From Anaeramoeba ignava (Eukaryota; Metamonada; Anaeramoebidae), in NCBI GenBank assembly GCA_028826165.1, contig JAPDFW010000093.1, positions 186,001-250,000 on the forward strand: DNA of 64,000 nucleotides, given 5' to 3'. Position 1 is the first letter of the stretch. Every line of letters starts with the position of its first letter. Made by a program: the position numbers and the translations under genes. The notes beneath the pieces are model-generated. The model did not search any database. It was not told where the DNA came from and saw only the letters and a list, made by a program, of their open reading frames with translations. Positions 12,056 to 24,115 of this stretch are shown piece after piece.

Positions 12056-13841
12056 TAATTTTCTTTGATCAAAAACAAAAACAACAAAAACCAAAACCAA
12101 AAACAAAAAACAAAAACAAAAACATTTGACTTTTTTATATTTTAAATTTGATCGTGCTTACTTTTTTTATTTTTTCATTATTAGATCTGAAGATGGTTAT
12201 GCTGATTTAATTTTTGAACATATTAGTTTAAAAGGAAATCATTTTTTTGCTCATGTTTGGATCACTGTAATTTATTTTTATTATTATTTTCATTTAATCA
12301 ATTTATTTTAATTAATTTCTTTCAATTTATTAAGCCAATTAATTTAGGTGGACAAGTTGGTAAATTCTTTGATTTAAAATACTTTTTTTTTTTGGATTTT
12401 CCAAATTTAATATTTAATAATCAATATTCAATATTCAATATTTAATAATTAATAATCAATATTTAATAATTAATATTTAATAATCAATAATTAATATTCA
12501 ATATTTAATAATCAATATTTAATAATTAATAATTAATATTTAATATTCAATAATCAATAATCAATAATTAATAATCAATATTTAATAATTAATAATAAAT
12601 ATTAAATAATCAATAATCAATATTCAATAATCAATAATAAATATTAAATATTCAATAATCAATAATCAATATTCAATATTTAATAATTAATATTTAATAA
12701 TTAATAATTAATAATCAATAATCAATAATCAATATTCAATATTTAATAATTAATAATTAATATTTAATATTCAATATTTAATATTTAATATTTAATAATT
12801 AATAATCAATAATCAATAATCAATATTTAATATTCAATATTCAATAATCAATAATTAATATTTAATATTCAATAATTAATATTTAATATTCAATATTCAA
12901 TAATTTAATATTCAATAATCAATATTCAATATTTAATAATCAATATTTAATATTTAATCAATAATCAATATTTAATAATCAATATTTAATATTTAATAAT
13001 CAATATTTAATATTTAATAATCAATAATCAATATTTAATATTTAATATTTAATATTTAATATTTAATATTTAATATTTAATATTTAATAATCAATAATCA
13101 ATATTCAATAATCAATAATAAATATTCAATAATCAATAATTAATATTCAATATTTAATATTTAATAATCAATATTAAATAATCAATAATAAATATTAAAT
13201 AATCAATAATCAATATTTAATATTTAATAATTAATAATCAATAATTAATATTTAATAATCAATATTCAATATTTAATAATTAATATTTAATATTCAATTT
13301 TTAATAAAAAGCTGCACAAGGAGTTATTAAAAAAGTCCCAAATCCAAATTCAGCTGAAAAAAAGATTGAATCAACAACTGATGTAGATACCTCACTTCTT
13401 AAACCAAAATTTGATGATGAAAGTAGTGATACATTATTTGATTCTCAAAGTGAAACAAATTTAAAATCAGAAAAGCAAACTTCAAATGGAGTATGGACAA
13501 AAGATAATTTAGATAAAGAAATCCAAAGACTTGATAAAGAATTGGAAAAAGGAATGAAAGAAAAAACAAGATTAGAAAGAATTAAATTCAAAGTTTTGGA
13601 AAAACAATTAAATGAAAAAATTCAAGAAAATACTCAACTTAAAAATGAAATTCTTGTTATTCAACAAATACTTGATGAAATGAAGAAATCTAATAATGAA
13701 AATGAAACTGAATCACAATTTCAAGATAAAATTGAAAGAATAAAAGAAAAGAAAAAGAAATATAAAACTGAAGTTGAAAGATTAACAAACAGACTTAAAA
13801 TGGTTGAATTTGAAAAAGAAAATTTAAAGAAATTGATGTGA
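11750..13841 (+). CDS. PAS-coiled-coil array gene, copy A
   Basis: Exons 11750-12021, 12185-12266, 12335-12359 (25 nt) and 13312-13841 give 302 aa. It starts MGNANN followed by Lys-rich sequence; Gly2 with downstream basic residues resembles an N-myristoylation signal such as that of PKA. Residues about 27-135 form a PAS domain: IEANDAAVKLFEASSKEEL (helical part), LSPQFQAHLGKSS, ISLKGNHFFAHVWITV (strands), with the last strand AAQGVIKKV from exon 4. A Ser/Asp-rich linker follows, then a coiled coil from about DNLDKEIQRLDKELEKG to the C-terminal LM. PAS domains sense ligands or redox state or dimerise; the coiled coil probably multimerises. No enzymatic output domain is present. The function is unknown. 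Confidence 0.87.
12420..13305. repeat. Copy A intron 3 AATATTTAATAATCA repeat
   Basis: Irregular chains of ATTCAAT, ATTTAAT, AATCAAT and AATTAAT heptamers fill almost the whole 952-nt intron 3. The repeat begins shortly after exon 3 and stops just before the AAAAAG acceptor. Confidence 0.9.
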
Positions 13842-14477
13842 ATTGATTTTGTTCCACTTTTTTTTTAAATCAATTCCAAAAATTAATTCCAATTCTCTCC
13901 AATAAAATGGTTTGATTTTTGATTTTTTGATTAAATAATTTTCCAAAAAATTAAAAGGAGAAAAACAAATTTTCGCAAATTTTTTTTTAATAATTCAATA
14001 AAAATATTGGATTTTATTTCTTTAAGAGATAAATCAAGGAATTAAAAGAGAAATAATTTTTTAAACATTTTTTAAATTAACTTTAAATAACATTAATTAA
14101 ATTTCTTTATTCTTTTTTTATTCTTTTTTTCTTTATTAAAATGATCATTGTGATCTTCTATTTAACTTCTTATTTATTTTAATTAGTTTTTTTGTTAAAA
14201 GATTTGATTGATAGTTTTTATAAACTAAAGAGAGTAGATCAATTTAAAACAAACAAAATTCTTTTAAAAAAGAAAGAAGAAGTACAAAAAAAAAGATTGA
14301 CAATTTGAAACAATTTTTTTTTTTCCTTTTTTTTCTTTTAAGCTCCCTTTTAATTTTTTTATTACCCTTTTAATTTTTTTAATAAACCCAAAAAATAATT
14401 TTTTATCAAAATCACTTTTTTTTTCTTTCCTATTTTTATTTGTATTTTTTTTTTTGGGTTTTTTAACAGAGAAAAGA
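13842..14477. other. Spacer between copies A and B
   Basis: The first about 310 bp are nearly identical to the flank after the 3' remnant at 11144-11455. The rest is T-rich with poly-T tracts leading to the copy B ATG. A translation in frame with copy B could begin at a TTG at 14454, but the ATG at 14478 aligns with the MGN start of every other copy. No further gene seen. Confidence 0.6.
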
Positions 14478-16802
14478 ATGGGAAACGTTCATCCGCATCA
14501 CACAAACAATGTTAAGCATCACATCACAAAAGCATCATTAAAGAAGTATCGGAGAAAAATACATTCATCACCAGATGCAGTTGCTGTTCTGACTCTGGAT
14601 AAAGGTTTTATAGAAGCAAATGATGTTGCTGTTGAAATGTTTGAAGCTTCTTCAAGAGAAGAATTACTTAAGTATCATCCTGATAACTTAAGCCCAAAGT
14701 TTCAGAACCATTTAGGCAAATCTTCTCATGAAGTTCTTACAGAAGTTATTCACAAAGCTTTCGAGTAAGCAATTTTTGTTTTTTTGCTTTTTATTTTTTT
14801 GCATCTTGTTGATCAAAAAAAATAATTTTGCTTAAACTTTTGACTCTGATCTTCTGGTTATTTGTTTCTTTATTTTGTGAATTTTGTCGAGAGAAGATTA
14901 CTCAAAATTTTGTTTATATTTCTTTTCTTTTCTTTTCTTTTTTATTTTATTTTATTTTATTTGCTTGTTGAATCAAAACAAAGAAACTTTTTTAATTTAT
15001 TTTTTTTTGTTGTGATCTTCTTTTTATTTATTTTTTTTTTTTTACTATTTAGATCTGATCATGGTTATGCTGATTTAATTTTTGAACATATTAGTTTAAA
15101 AGGAAATGATTTTTTTGCTCGAATTTGGATGACAGTAATTTCTAATTTCTTTCTTTCTTTCTTTCTTTCTTTAATTTAATTAATCTTCTTCTTTTTTTTT
15201 AAATTTATTAAGCCACAATTATTTAAACTTTTTAATTTTCCAATTTCAAATCCAATATTTTTTAAAATTTAATAATCAAGCCAATCAATAATTTAATTTT
15301 TATTTTTAATAATCAATAATCAATTTCAAATTCAAATTCAATAATCAATATTTAATATTTAATATTCAATATTTAATAATAAATATTTAATATTCAATAT
15401 TTAATAATAAATATTTAATATTCAATATTTAATAATCAATATTTAATATTTAATATTCAATAATCAATATTCAATAATCAATAATCAATAATCAATATTC
15501 AATATTTAATATTCAATATTTAATAATCAATATTCAATATTCAATATTAATATTTAATATTCAATATTAATAATTAATAATCAATATTCAATATTTAATA
15601 TTTAATATTCAATAATCAATATTTAATATTTATTAATCAATATTCAATATTCAATATCCAATATTTAATATTCAATAATCAATAATTAATAAATCAATAT
15701 TTAATATTCAATATTTAATAATCAATATTTAATATTTAATATCCAATATTTAATATTTAATCCAATATTTAATATTTAATAATCAATAATCAATATTCAA
15801 TAATCAATATTCAACAATTAATATTTAATATTCAATATTTAATAATAAATATTTAATAATCAATATTTAATATTCAATATTTAATAATTTAATATTCAAT
15901 AATCAATATTCAATAATCAATATTTAATATTATTCAATATATTTAATATTTAATATTTAATATTTAATATTTAAATATTTAATAATTAATAATCAATATT
16001 TAATAATCAATATTTAATAATCAATATTTAATAATCAATAATCAATATTTAATATTTAATAATCAATATTCAATAATCAATATTTAATATTTAATAATCA
16101 ATATTCAATAATTAATATTTAATAATTAATAATCAATATTTAATAATCAATATTTAATAATCAATATTTAATAATCAATATTCAATATCCAATACTCAAT
16201 ATTCAATAATCAATATTTAGTATTTAATAATCAATATTCAATATTCAATATTTAATATTCAATATTTAATAAAAAGCTGCACAAGCTGTCCTTAAAAAAG
16301 TTCCAAATCCAAATTCAGCTGAACATAAAATTGAATCAACAACTGATGTAGATACTTCACTTCTTAAACCAAAATTTGATGATGAAAGTAGTGATACATT
16401 ATTTGATTCTCAAAGTGAAACAAATCTAAAATCAGAAAAACAAATTCCAAATGGAGTATGGACAAAAGATAATTTAGATAAAGAAATTCAAAGATTGATA
16501 AAGAATTGGAAAAAGGATTGAAAGAAAAAGCAAGATTAGAAAGAATTAAATTCAAAGTTTTGGAAAAACAATTAAATGAAAAAATTCAAGAAAATACTCA
16601 ACTTAAAAATGAAATTTTTGTTATTCAACAAATACTTGATGAAATGAAGAAATCTAATCAAAATGAAACTGAATCACAATTTCAAGAAAAAATTGAAAGA
16701 ATAAAAGAAAAGAAAAAGAAATTTAAAACTGAAGTTGAAAGATTAACTAACAGACTTAAAATGGTTGAATTTGAAAAAGAAAATTTAAAGAAATTAATGT
16801 GA
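14478..16802 (+). pseudogene. PAS-coiled-coil array gene, copy B (disrupted)
   Basis: Exon 1 (14478-14764) and exon 2 (15053-15134) are intact and encode the N-terminus (MGNVHPHH, a His-rich variant) and most of the PAS domain. Two lesions follow. First, the expected 25-nt exon 3 at 15213 has no GT donor after it, and none appears until about 16220. Second, exon 4 (from 16277) has lost one base near 16494 relative to AAAGACTTGATAAAG in the other copies, bringing TGA into frame at 16519-16521. After the lesion the coiled coil runs on in the shifted frame to 16802. Two independent breaks argue for a real pseudogene, or for a truncated PAS-only product, rather than one sequencing error. Confidence 0.8.
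15240..16270. repeat. Copy B intron AATATTTAATATTCA repeat
   Basis: Same heptamer family as in copy A intron 3 (ATTTAAT, ATTCAAT, AATCAAT), about 1 kb. It may have overrun the exon 3 donor, since the exon-like segment at 15213 is followed directly by AT-rich repeat. Confidence 0.88.
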
Positions 16803-17364
16803 ATTGATTTTGTTCCACTTTTTTTTTTCATTTCAATTCCAATTTCAAAATTAATTTCAAATTAAATTTCTTTTTCACACTTTTTTTTTAAAAACAAAAT
16901 CCAAAAAAAAGAATAAGTAAATTTCCTCAAACAAAATGATTTTATTTTTAATTTTTTGATTAAATAATTTTCCAAAAAATTAAAAAGGAGAAAAGCAATT
17001 TTCGCAAATTTTTGTTTTTTCTTTTTAATAAATAAAGCAATTTATACCCCCTTTTTATAAATTAAATCAAATCAAATTAAATTAAAGAAGAAAAAATTTG
17101 TTTTAATTTGATCATTGAAAATAAAATTAAATTGAATTTAATGAAAAAGAATTAAATCTCAAAAATTGATCTGAATTAATTTATAAAAATGATCTTAATT
17201 GCCACAAAAATATTTTAAATTAAAAATTTTTATTTAGATCGAATAATAAAAAATAAAAAACTTCAAAAAAAAAATAAATATTCTCCAATTTTTTTAAATT
17301 TCATTTTTAATTAAACAAAAAAAAATTATTTTTTTATTTCTTTTTTTTTACAAAACAAAACAAA
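16803..17364. other. Spacer between copies B and C
   Basis: Contains a diverged version of the common 3' flank (a segment with AAAAGGAGAAAAGCAATTTT near 16981) and an A/T-rich leader ending in ACAAAACAAAACAAA before the copy C ATG. No gene seen. Confidence 0.55.
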
Positions 17365-19968
17365 ATGGGAAACGCAAACAATATTAAACATAACATCACA
17401 AAAGCTTCAATAAAGAAATATAGAAAAAAAATCTATTCATCTCAAGATGCAGTTGTAGTTGTTGTTCCACAAAAAGGGTTTATTGAAGCAAATGATGTTG
17501 CTGTAAAGCTATTTGAAGCTTCTTCAAAAGAAGAATTACTTAAGTATGGACCTGAAACACTTAGTCCCCAGTTTCAGGCTCATTTAGGAAAAAGCTCTCA
17601 AGAAGTTGTTATGGAAGCCTCAAAACGCGCAATAGAGTTTGTTTTCTTTTTCTTTTCCATTTAACTGATTTTTTGGATCATTGAAAATTTCTTTTATTTC
17701 TTTGTTGTTTTTTTTTTATTATTATTTGATCATTTATTATTGAATATTGAATATTAAATATTGATTATTGATTATTAATTATTAATTATTAAATATTGAA
17801 TATTGAATATTAATTATTGATTATTGATTATTAATTATTAAATATTGAATATTGATTATTAAATATTGATTATTTATTTTGGATTATTGAATATTGATTA
17901 TTAAATATTAAATATTGATTAAAAATATTGATTATTTAATATTGATTATTGAATATTAAATATTAATCAAATTATTTATTTTTGGATTATTGAATATTGA
18001 TTATTGATTATTGATTGATGATTATATTGATTATTGATTATTGAATATTGAATATTGATTATTAAATATTTTTATTGAATATTGATTATTGATTGATTAA
18101 ATATTGATTATTTATTAATATTGATTATTGAATATTAAATATTGATCAAATTATTTATTTTGGATTTAAATATTATTATTATTGATTATTAATTATTGAT
18201 TATGAATTATTATTGATTATTGATTATTGATTATTGAATATTGATTATTGAATATTGATTATTAAATATTAAATATTGAATATTGAATATTGATTATTGA
18301 TTATTAATTATTAAATATTGATTATTGAATATTAAATATTGATTATTGAATATTGATTATTGAATATTTATTATTGAATATTGATTATTGAATATTTATT
18401 ATTAAATATTGATTATTGAATATTGATTATTGATTATTGAATATTGATTATTGAATATTATTGATTATTGAATATTGATTATTGAATATTGATTATTGAA
18501 TATTGATTGATTAATTATTGATTGGTATTGAATATTGATTATTTAAATATGGTTGATTATTGAATATTGATTATTGATTATTGATTTTGATTATTGATTA
18601 TTGATTATTGATTATTTATTAAATTATTAATGATTGAATATTGAATATTAAATATTGAATATTGATTATTGATTATTGAATATTGATTATTATTGATTAT
18701 TGATATTGAATATTAATTAATGATTATTGATTATTATTAAATATTAATTATTAAATATTGATTATTAATTATTTTAAATTATTGATTAAATTGATTATTA
18801 CAAAATTAAATATTAAAATTGATTATTGATTATTGATTTTATTTTTGATTATTTATTTTTGAATATTGAATATGAATATTAAATATTAAATATTGATTAA
18901 ATTATTTATTTTGGATTTATTTTGGATTTATTTTGGATTATTGAATATTGATTATTAATTATTGAATATTGAATATTGATTATTGAATATTGATTATTGA
19001 ATATTAATTATTGATTATTGATTATTGAATATTTATTATTAAATATTGAATATTAATTATTGATTATTGATTATTGATTATTGATTATTGATTATTGATT
19101 ATTGAATATTGATTATTGAATATTGATTATTAATTATTGATTATTGATTAATTTTTGTGTGAATTAGGTCTGAAGATGGATATCATGATTTAATTTTTGA
19201 ACATATTAGTTTAAAAGGAAATCATTTTTTTGTTCATGTTTGGATTACTGTAAGTTATTTTTATTTTTATTTTTATTTTTATTTTTATTTTTATTTTTAT
19301 ATTTATTTTTATTTTTATTTTTATTTTTATTAAGCCAATTAATTTAGGTGGTCAAATTGGTAAATTTTTTTACTTTTTTTTAAAAGGATTGATTTTAAAA
19401 TTCAATTTCAAATTTAATATTTAATATTTAATAAAAAGCTGCACAAGGAGTTGTTAAAAAAGTCCCGAATCCAAATTCAGCTGAAAAAAAGATTGAATCG
19501 ACAACTGATGTAGATAGTTCACTTCTTAAACCAAAATTTGATGATGAAAGTAGTGATACATTATTTGATTCTCAAAGTGAAACAAATCTAAAATCAGAAA
19601 AACAAACTTCAAATGGAGCATTGGCAAAAGATAATTTAGATAAAGAAATTCAAAGACTTGATAAAGAATTGGAAAAAGGAATGAAAGAAAAAGCAAGATT
19701 AGAAAGAATTAAATTTAAAGTTTTGGAAAAACAATTAAATGAAAAAACTCAAGAAAATACTCAACTTAAAAATGAAATTCTTGTTCTTCAACAATTACTT
19801 GATGAAATGAAGAAATCTAATAATGAAAATGAAACTGAATCTCAATTTCAAGATAAAATCGAAAAATTAAAAGAAAAGAAAAAGAAATTTAAAACTGAAG
19901 TTGAAAGATTAACTAACAGACTTAAAATGGTTGAATTTGAAAAAGAAAATTTAAAGAAATTAATGTGA
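17365..19968 (+). CDS. PAS-coiled-coil array gene, copy C
   Basis: Exons 17365-17636, 19168-19249, 19335-19359 and 19439-19968 give 302 aa, the same length as copy A. It starts MGNANNIKHNI and is closest to copy A in exon 1 (SSQDAV, FEASSKEELLKYGPETLSP). The exon 1 donor is GTTTGT, weaker than the GTAAGT used elsewhere. The PAS domain continues through SEDGYHDLIFEHISLKG in exon 2 and the 25-nt exon 3. The coiled coil and final LTNRLKMVEFEKENLKKLM are standard. Unlike the other copies, the repeat expansion is in intron 1 (1,531 nt), in the middle of the PAS domain, and reads in the opposite orientation. Intron 3 is only 79 nt. Confidence 0.85.
17740..19150. repeat. Copy C intron 1 ATTGATTATTGAATATT repeat
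   Basis: About 1.4 kb of TTGATTA, TTGAATA, TTAAATA and TTAATTA units: the reverse complement of the heptamer family in copies A and B. A short inverted relation to copy A intron 3 is therefore possible, but the exact order of units does not match by eye. Confidence 0.9.
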
Positions 19969-20569
19969 ATTGTTTTTTTCTCCTTTATTTCAATTTCAAT
20001 TTCAATTCAAAATTAATTTCAAATTAAATTTCTTTTTCACACTTTTTTTTTTTAAACAATTTTCGAAATCAAAATCATTTCTTGAAAGAAGAAAGAAGAA
20101 AGAAGAAAAATAAAATTAAAAAAAAATTATTTTCCTTCTAAAAAAAAGAGGATATTTTTGATCATTTACAAAATCCTTATAAAATCAAAAGAATTGAAAT
20201 TAATTTCAAAAACAGAAAATAAAAATTCTTATTCATTCAGTTTATAAAATAAATTCCCAAAAAAAAAAAAGAATCAGAAAAGAATTTATTTGAATTTTAA
20301 AAAGAAAGTCATTATTTAAAACAAGAAAAATTGGCTTGTTTCATCTCCAATTCATTTGAATTAAAACAAAAAGCAAAAGAAGAAAAAAAATTTTTTTTAA
20401 TTAAAAAAAAAGACAAATTTTGCCCTCATATTATTTTTTTCTATTTTTTTTTTTTTGATCTTTTGATTATCACTTTTTTCTTCTTTATTTTTGTCTAATC
20501 AATTCTATTCTCTCTTTTTTTTTTCTTCTTTTTTTTTAGGATAAATTAACTCAATTTAAAATAACAAAA
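19969..20569. other. Spacer between copies C and D
   Basis: About 600 bp of A/T-rich sequence with purine-rich stretches (GAAGAAAGAAGAAAG near 20090). It ends in a leader beginning AGGATAAATTAACTC at 20538 that is shared with copy E. No gene seen. Confidence 0.55.
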
Positions 20570-21769
20570 ATGGGAAATGCGAATAATGCAAAGCACAAAG
20601 TCACAAAATCAACATTAAAAAAATACAAAAAGAAAATTTATTCATCAAAAGATGCTGTTATGGTTACTATTGTGGGAAAAAGTTGTGTTGAAGCAAATGA
20701 TGCAGCTGTTGAAATGTTTGAAGCTTCCTCAAGAGACGAATTGATAAAATTTCAACCGGAACTTCTAAGTCCAAAATTTCAATCGCACTTGAACAAAACC
20801 ACTCAAGAAGTTATTATGGAAGGATGGAAAAAAATTTCTGAGTAAGTTTTCAATTCTCCATTATTTCCTGATTAAATTTTTTTTTTGATTCATTTAGATC
20901 AGCTGAAGGGTATTTAGATCTAGTATTTGAACATGTTAGTATCAAAGGAAACCATTTTTTTGTTCATGTTTGGGTTACTGTAAAGAATTTTGAATTTTTT
21001 TTGAATTTTGTTAACTTATTTTTTATTTTTTTTTTATAAGGCAATTAATTTTTTAGGTCAATTAGGTAGTTTTTTTTTGTTCTTTTAATCTGTTTTGTGA
21101 TTTTTTTTTTGTAATTGATGATCAAATGAAATGAAAATAACCACGTGGTGAAAAGGATCAAAAAAAGAAAAATTTTTTTTTTGAATAAATCAAAAATAAT
21201 AAAAAATAATAAATAATTTTACTTGGTCAAAAAAAAAAAAAGCTGCACAAAGTGTACTTAAAAAAGTCCAAAAACCAAATCCAGCTGAAAAAAAGATTGA
21301 ATCAATAAGTGATGTAGATACTTCACTTATTAAACCAAAATTTGATGATGAAAGTAGTGATACATTATTTGATTCTCAAAGTGAAACAAATCTAAAATCA
21401 GAAAAACAAACTTCAAATGGAGCATTGGCAAAAGATAATTTAGATAAAGAAATTCAAAGACTTGATAAAGAATTAGAAAAAGGAATGAAAGAAAAAGCAA
21501 GATTAGAAAGAATTAAATTCAAAGTTTTGGAAAAACAATTAAATGAAAAAATTCAAGAAAATACTCAACTTAAAAATGAAATTTTTGTTATTCAACAATT
21601 ACTTGATGAAATGAAGAAATCCAATCAAAATGAAAATGAATCACAATTTCAAGAAGAAATTGAAAGAATAAAAGAAAAGAAAAAGAAATTTAAAACTGAA
21701 GTTGAAAGATTAACAAACAGACTTAAAATGGTTGAATTTGAAAAAGAAAATTTAAAGAAATTAATGTGA
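20570..21769 (+). CDS. PAS-coiled-coil array gene, copy D
   Basis: Exons 20570-20841, 20898-20979, 21041-21065 and 21243-21769 give 301 aa. It is the most compact member: intron 1 is 56 nt and no intron has a large repeat. The PAS core differs from the other copies (VTIVGKSCVEANDAAVEMFE; FQPELLSPKFQSHLNKTTQ). The linker retains the TDVD-like SDVDTSL and FDDESSDTLFDSQSE segments, and the coiled coil is standard. A CACGTG palindrome lies in intron 3 at 21142-21147. The 5' leader and first 30 codons match copy E with one mismatch in 122 bp, then diverge, implying recent duplication or gene conversion. Confidence 0.87.
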
Positions 21770-22328
21770 ATTGATTTTGTTCCACTTTTTTTTACTTTTT
21801 GAAATTTCAAAATCAATTTCAAAATCAATTTCAAATTAAATTTCTTTTTCACACTTTTTTTTTAAATCAAAATCATTAAAAAAGAAGAAAATTAAATTTA
21901 TATCTTTTAAAGAAAAAATGAGGATATTTTTGATCAAATTCAGAAAATTAAATGAAATTAAAAATATAAATAGTTTTATTTTGATTCAGTTTTTATAACT
22001 GTTTTAAATGAATTAGAAAGTAAATAAGATATGAAACTTAATAAATTATTCTTCAGTTTATAAATTCAATTCAAAAACATTAAAAGATCAATTTATTTTA
22101 AAATGATCGTAGAGAGAAAAATAGAAAAGAAAAATATCCTCACTTTAATCTCCCAATTATTTATTTTAAACCAAAAAGCAGAAAAATTTTTGATGACAAA
22201 TTTTGCCCTTTAATTGTTTTATTTTATTTTTTTGATCTTGATCATCATTTTTTTTTTCACACTTTTTTTCACTCAAATTTTATTTTTCTTTTTTTTAGGA
22301 TAAATTAACTCAATTTAAAATAACAAAA
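21770..22328. other. Spacer between copies D and E
   Basis: A/T-rich. It begins with the TTGATTTTGTTCCAC trailer common to the array and ends with the same leader as copy D (from 22297). No gene seen. Confidence 0.55.
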
Positions 22329-23520
22329 ATGGGAAATGCGAATAATGCAAAGCACAAAGTCACAAAATCAACACTAAAAAAATACAAAAAGAAAATTTAT
22401 TCATCAAAAGATGCTGTTGTAGTTGTGAATGCTGAAAAAGGATTTATTGAAGCAAATGATGCAGCTGTTAAACTATATGAAGCTTCTGGAAGAGAAGAGT
22501 TATTGAGATATAAACCACAAGATTTGAGTCCACCAATTCAAGAACATTTAGGAAAATCATCTCTTGATGCTTTGTTAGAAGGGATTCAAAAAGCTTGGGA
22601 GTAAATATTGAATATTAATTATTGAATATTTATTTATTAAATATTAAATATTTATTATTAATTATTATTAAAAGATCTGAAGATGGATATTATGATTTGG
22701 TTGTAAATATTATTACATTGAAAGGAAGAAGCATTTTTATTCGTGGTTGGATTACTGTAAGTCTAATAATCAATTATTTCATTCTCATTCTCATTTCCAT
22801 TTTTTTTCTAATTCTCATTCTTATTTTTGCAAGCCTCTTAACTTTTTGGGTCAAACAGGTGAATATTTTAGATTTTTTCTTTTAATTTTTAATTCTTAAT
22901 TCTTAATATTTAATTTAATATTCCAAAAAGCAATCCAAGGAATTGTTAAAAGAGTTCCAAAACCAAATTCAACTGAACAAAAGATTGAATCAACAACTGA
23001 TGTAGATAGTTCACTTCTTAAACCAAAATTTGATGATGAAAGTAGTGATACATTATTTGATTCTCAAAGTGAAACAAATAAATCAGAAAAACAAAATTCA
23101 AACTCAGAAAAACAACACTCAAACACAGAAAAACAACCTCCAAACTTATCAAAACAAACTTCAAATGGAGTATGGACAAAAGATAATTTAGATAAAGAAA
23201 TTCAAAGACTTGACAAAGAATTAGAAAAAGGAATGAAAGAAAAAGCAAGATTAGAAAGAATTAAATTTAAAGTTTTGGAAAAACAATTAAATGAAAAAAT
23301 TCAAGAAAATACTCAACTTAAAAATGAAATTTTTGTTCTTCAACAATTACTTGAGGAAATGAAGAAATCTAATAATGAAAATGAATCTGAATCACAACTT
23401 CAAGAAGAAATTGAAAGAATAAAAGAAAAGAAAAAGAAATATAAAACTGAAGTTGAAAGATTAACAAACAGACTTAAAATGGTTGAATTTGAAAAAGAAA
23501 ATTTAAAGAAATTAATGTGA
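22329..23520 (+). CDS. PAS-coiled-coil array gene, copy E
   Basis: Exons 22329-22600, 22675-22756, 22834-22858 and 22931-23520 give 322 aa. The N-terminus is the same as in copy D (MGNANNAKHKVTKSTLKKY). The PAS core is its own: VVVNAEKGFIEANDAAVKLYE, LSPPIQEHLGKSS, and an unusual exon 2 with LVVNIITLKGRSIFIRGWITV. The linker is longer because of short KQNSNSEKQ-type repeats, a feature shared with copy H. The coiled coil and terminal block are standard. All introns are short (68-77 nt), so this copy and D are the best templates for the ancestral exon structure. Confidence 0.87.
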
Positions 23521-24115
23521 ATTGATTTTGTTCCACTTTTTTTTTTAATCAATTTCTAATTCAATTTCTTTTTGGTTTCAATAAGAGGCAAAATCTTTAA
23601 TAAAAGTTTATTCCACAAAAACAAAAAATAATAATTTAAAAATGATCAAAACAAAAATAACGAAATAAAAAGGAGAAAAGGAAAAGAAAAGAAAATTTTT
23701 TTTTCAAAAGAAATTCTAAATTAAAATTGAAGTGCTGAAAGGTTTAATAAGAAAAGAAAATTATTTGAAAATTTTATTCTTTCTTTTTTTTAAATTTTAA
23801 ATTTGATTTTAAATATTTAATTGTCTAATTGTGATTTTAAATTTTTAATTTGGATTTAAAAGAAAAAAAGAGGGATCAAAAAACAATAAAAAAAAAAAAA
23901 TCAAATAAAAAGACATTAACATTTTGAAAAAAAAAATTTTTTTTTCCACGATTTCACAAATAAAATTTTTTTTAAATAATATTTAAATAAATCAAAACGT
24001 TCATTTTTTTCTTTACATTTTTTTTATTTTCTTTTTATTATTTTTTATTTTTTTATTTTTATTTTTTATTTTTCATTTTTGGAAAATAATTTTTTTTTTC
24101 ATTTTACAAAACAAA
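23521..24115. other. Spacer between copies E and F
   Basis: A/T-rich with poly-T tracts and the usual ACAAAACAAA leader before the copy F ATG. No gene seen. Confidence 0.55.

Noticed and set aside
14454-14477. N-terminal extension of copy B (MGFLTEKR)
   Set aside because: It would start at TTG; the ATG at 14478 aligns with the MGN start of all other copies.
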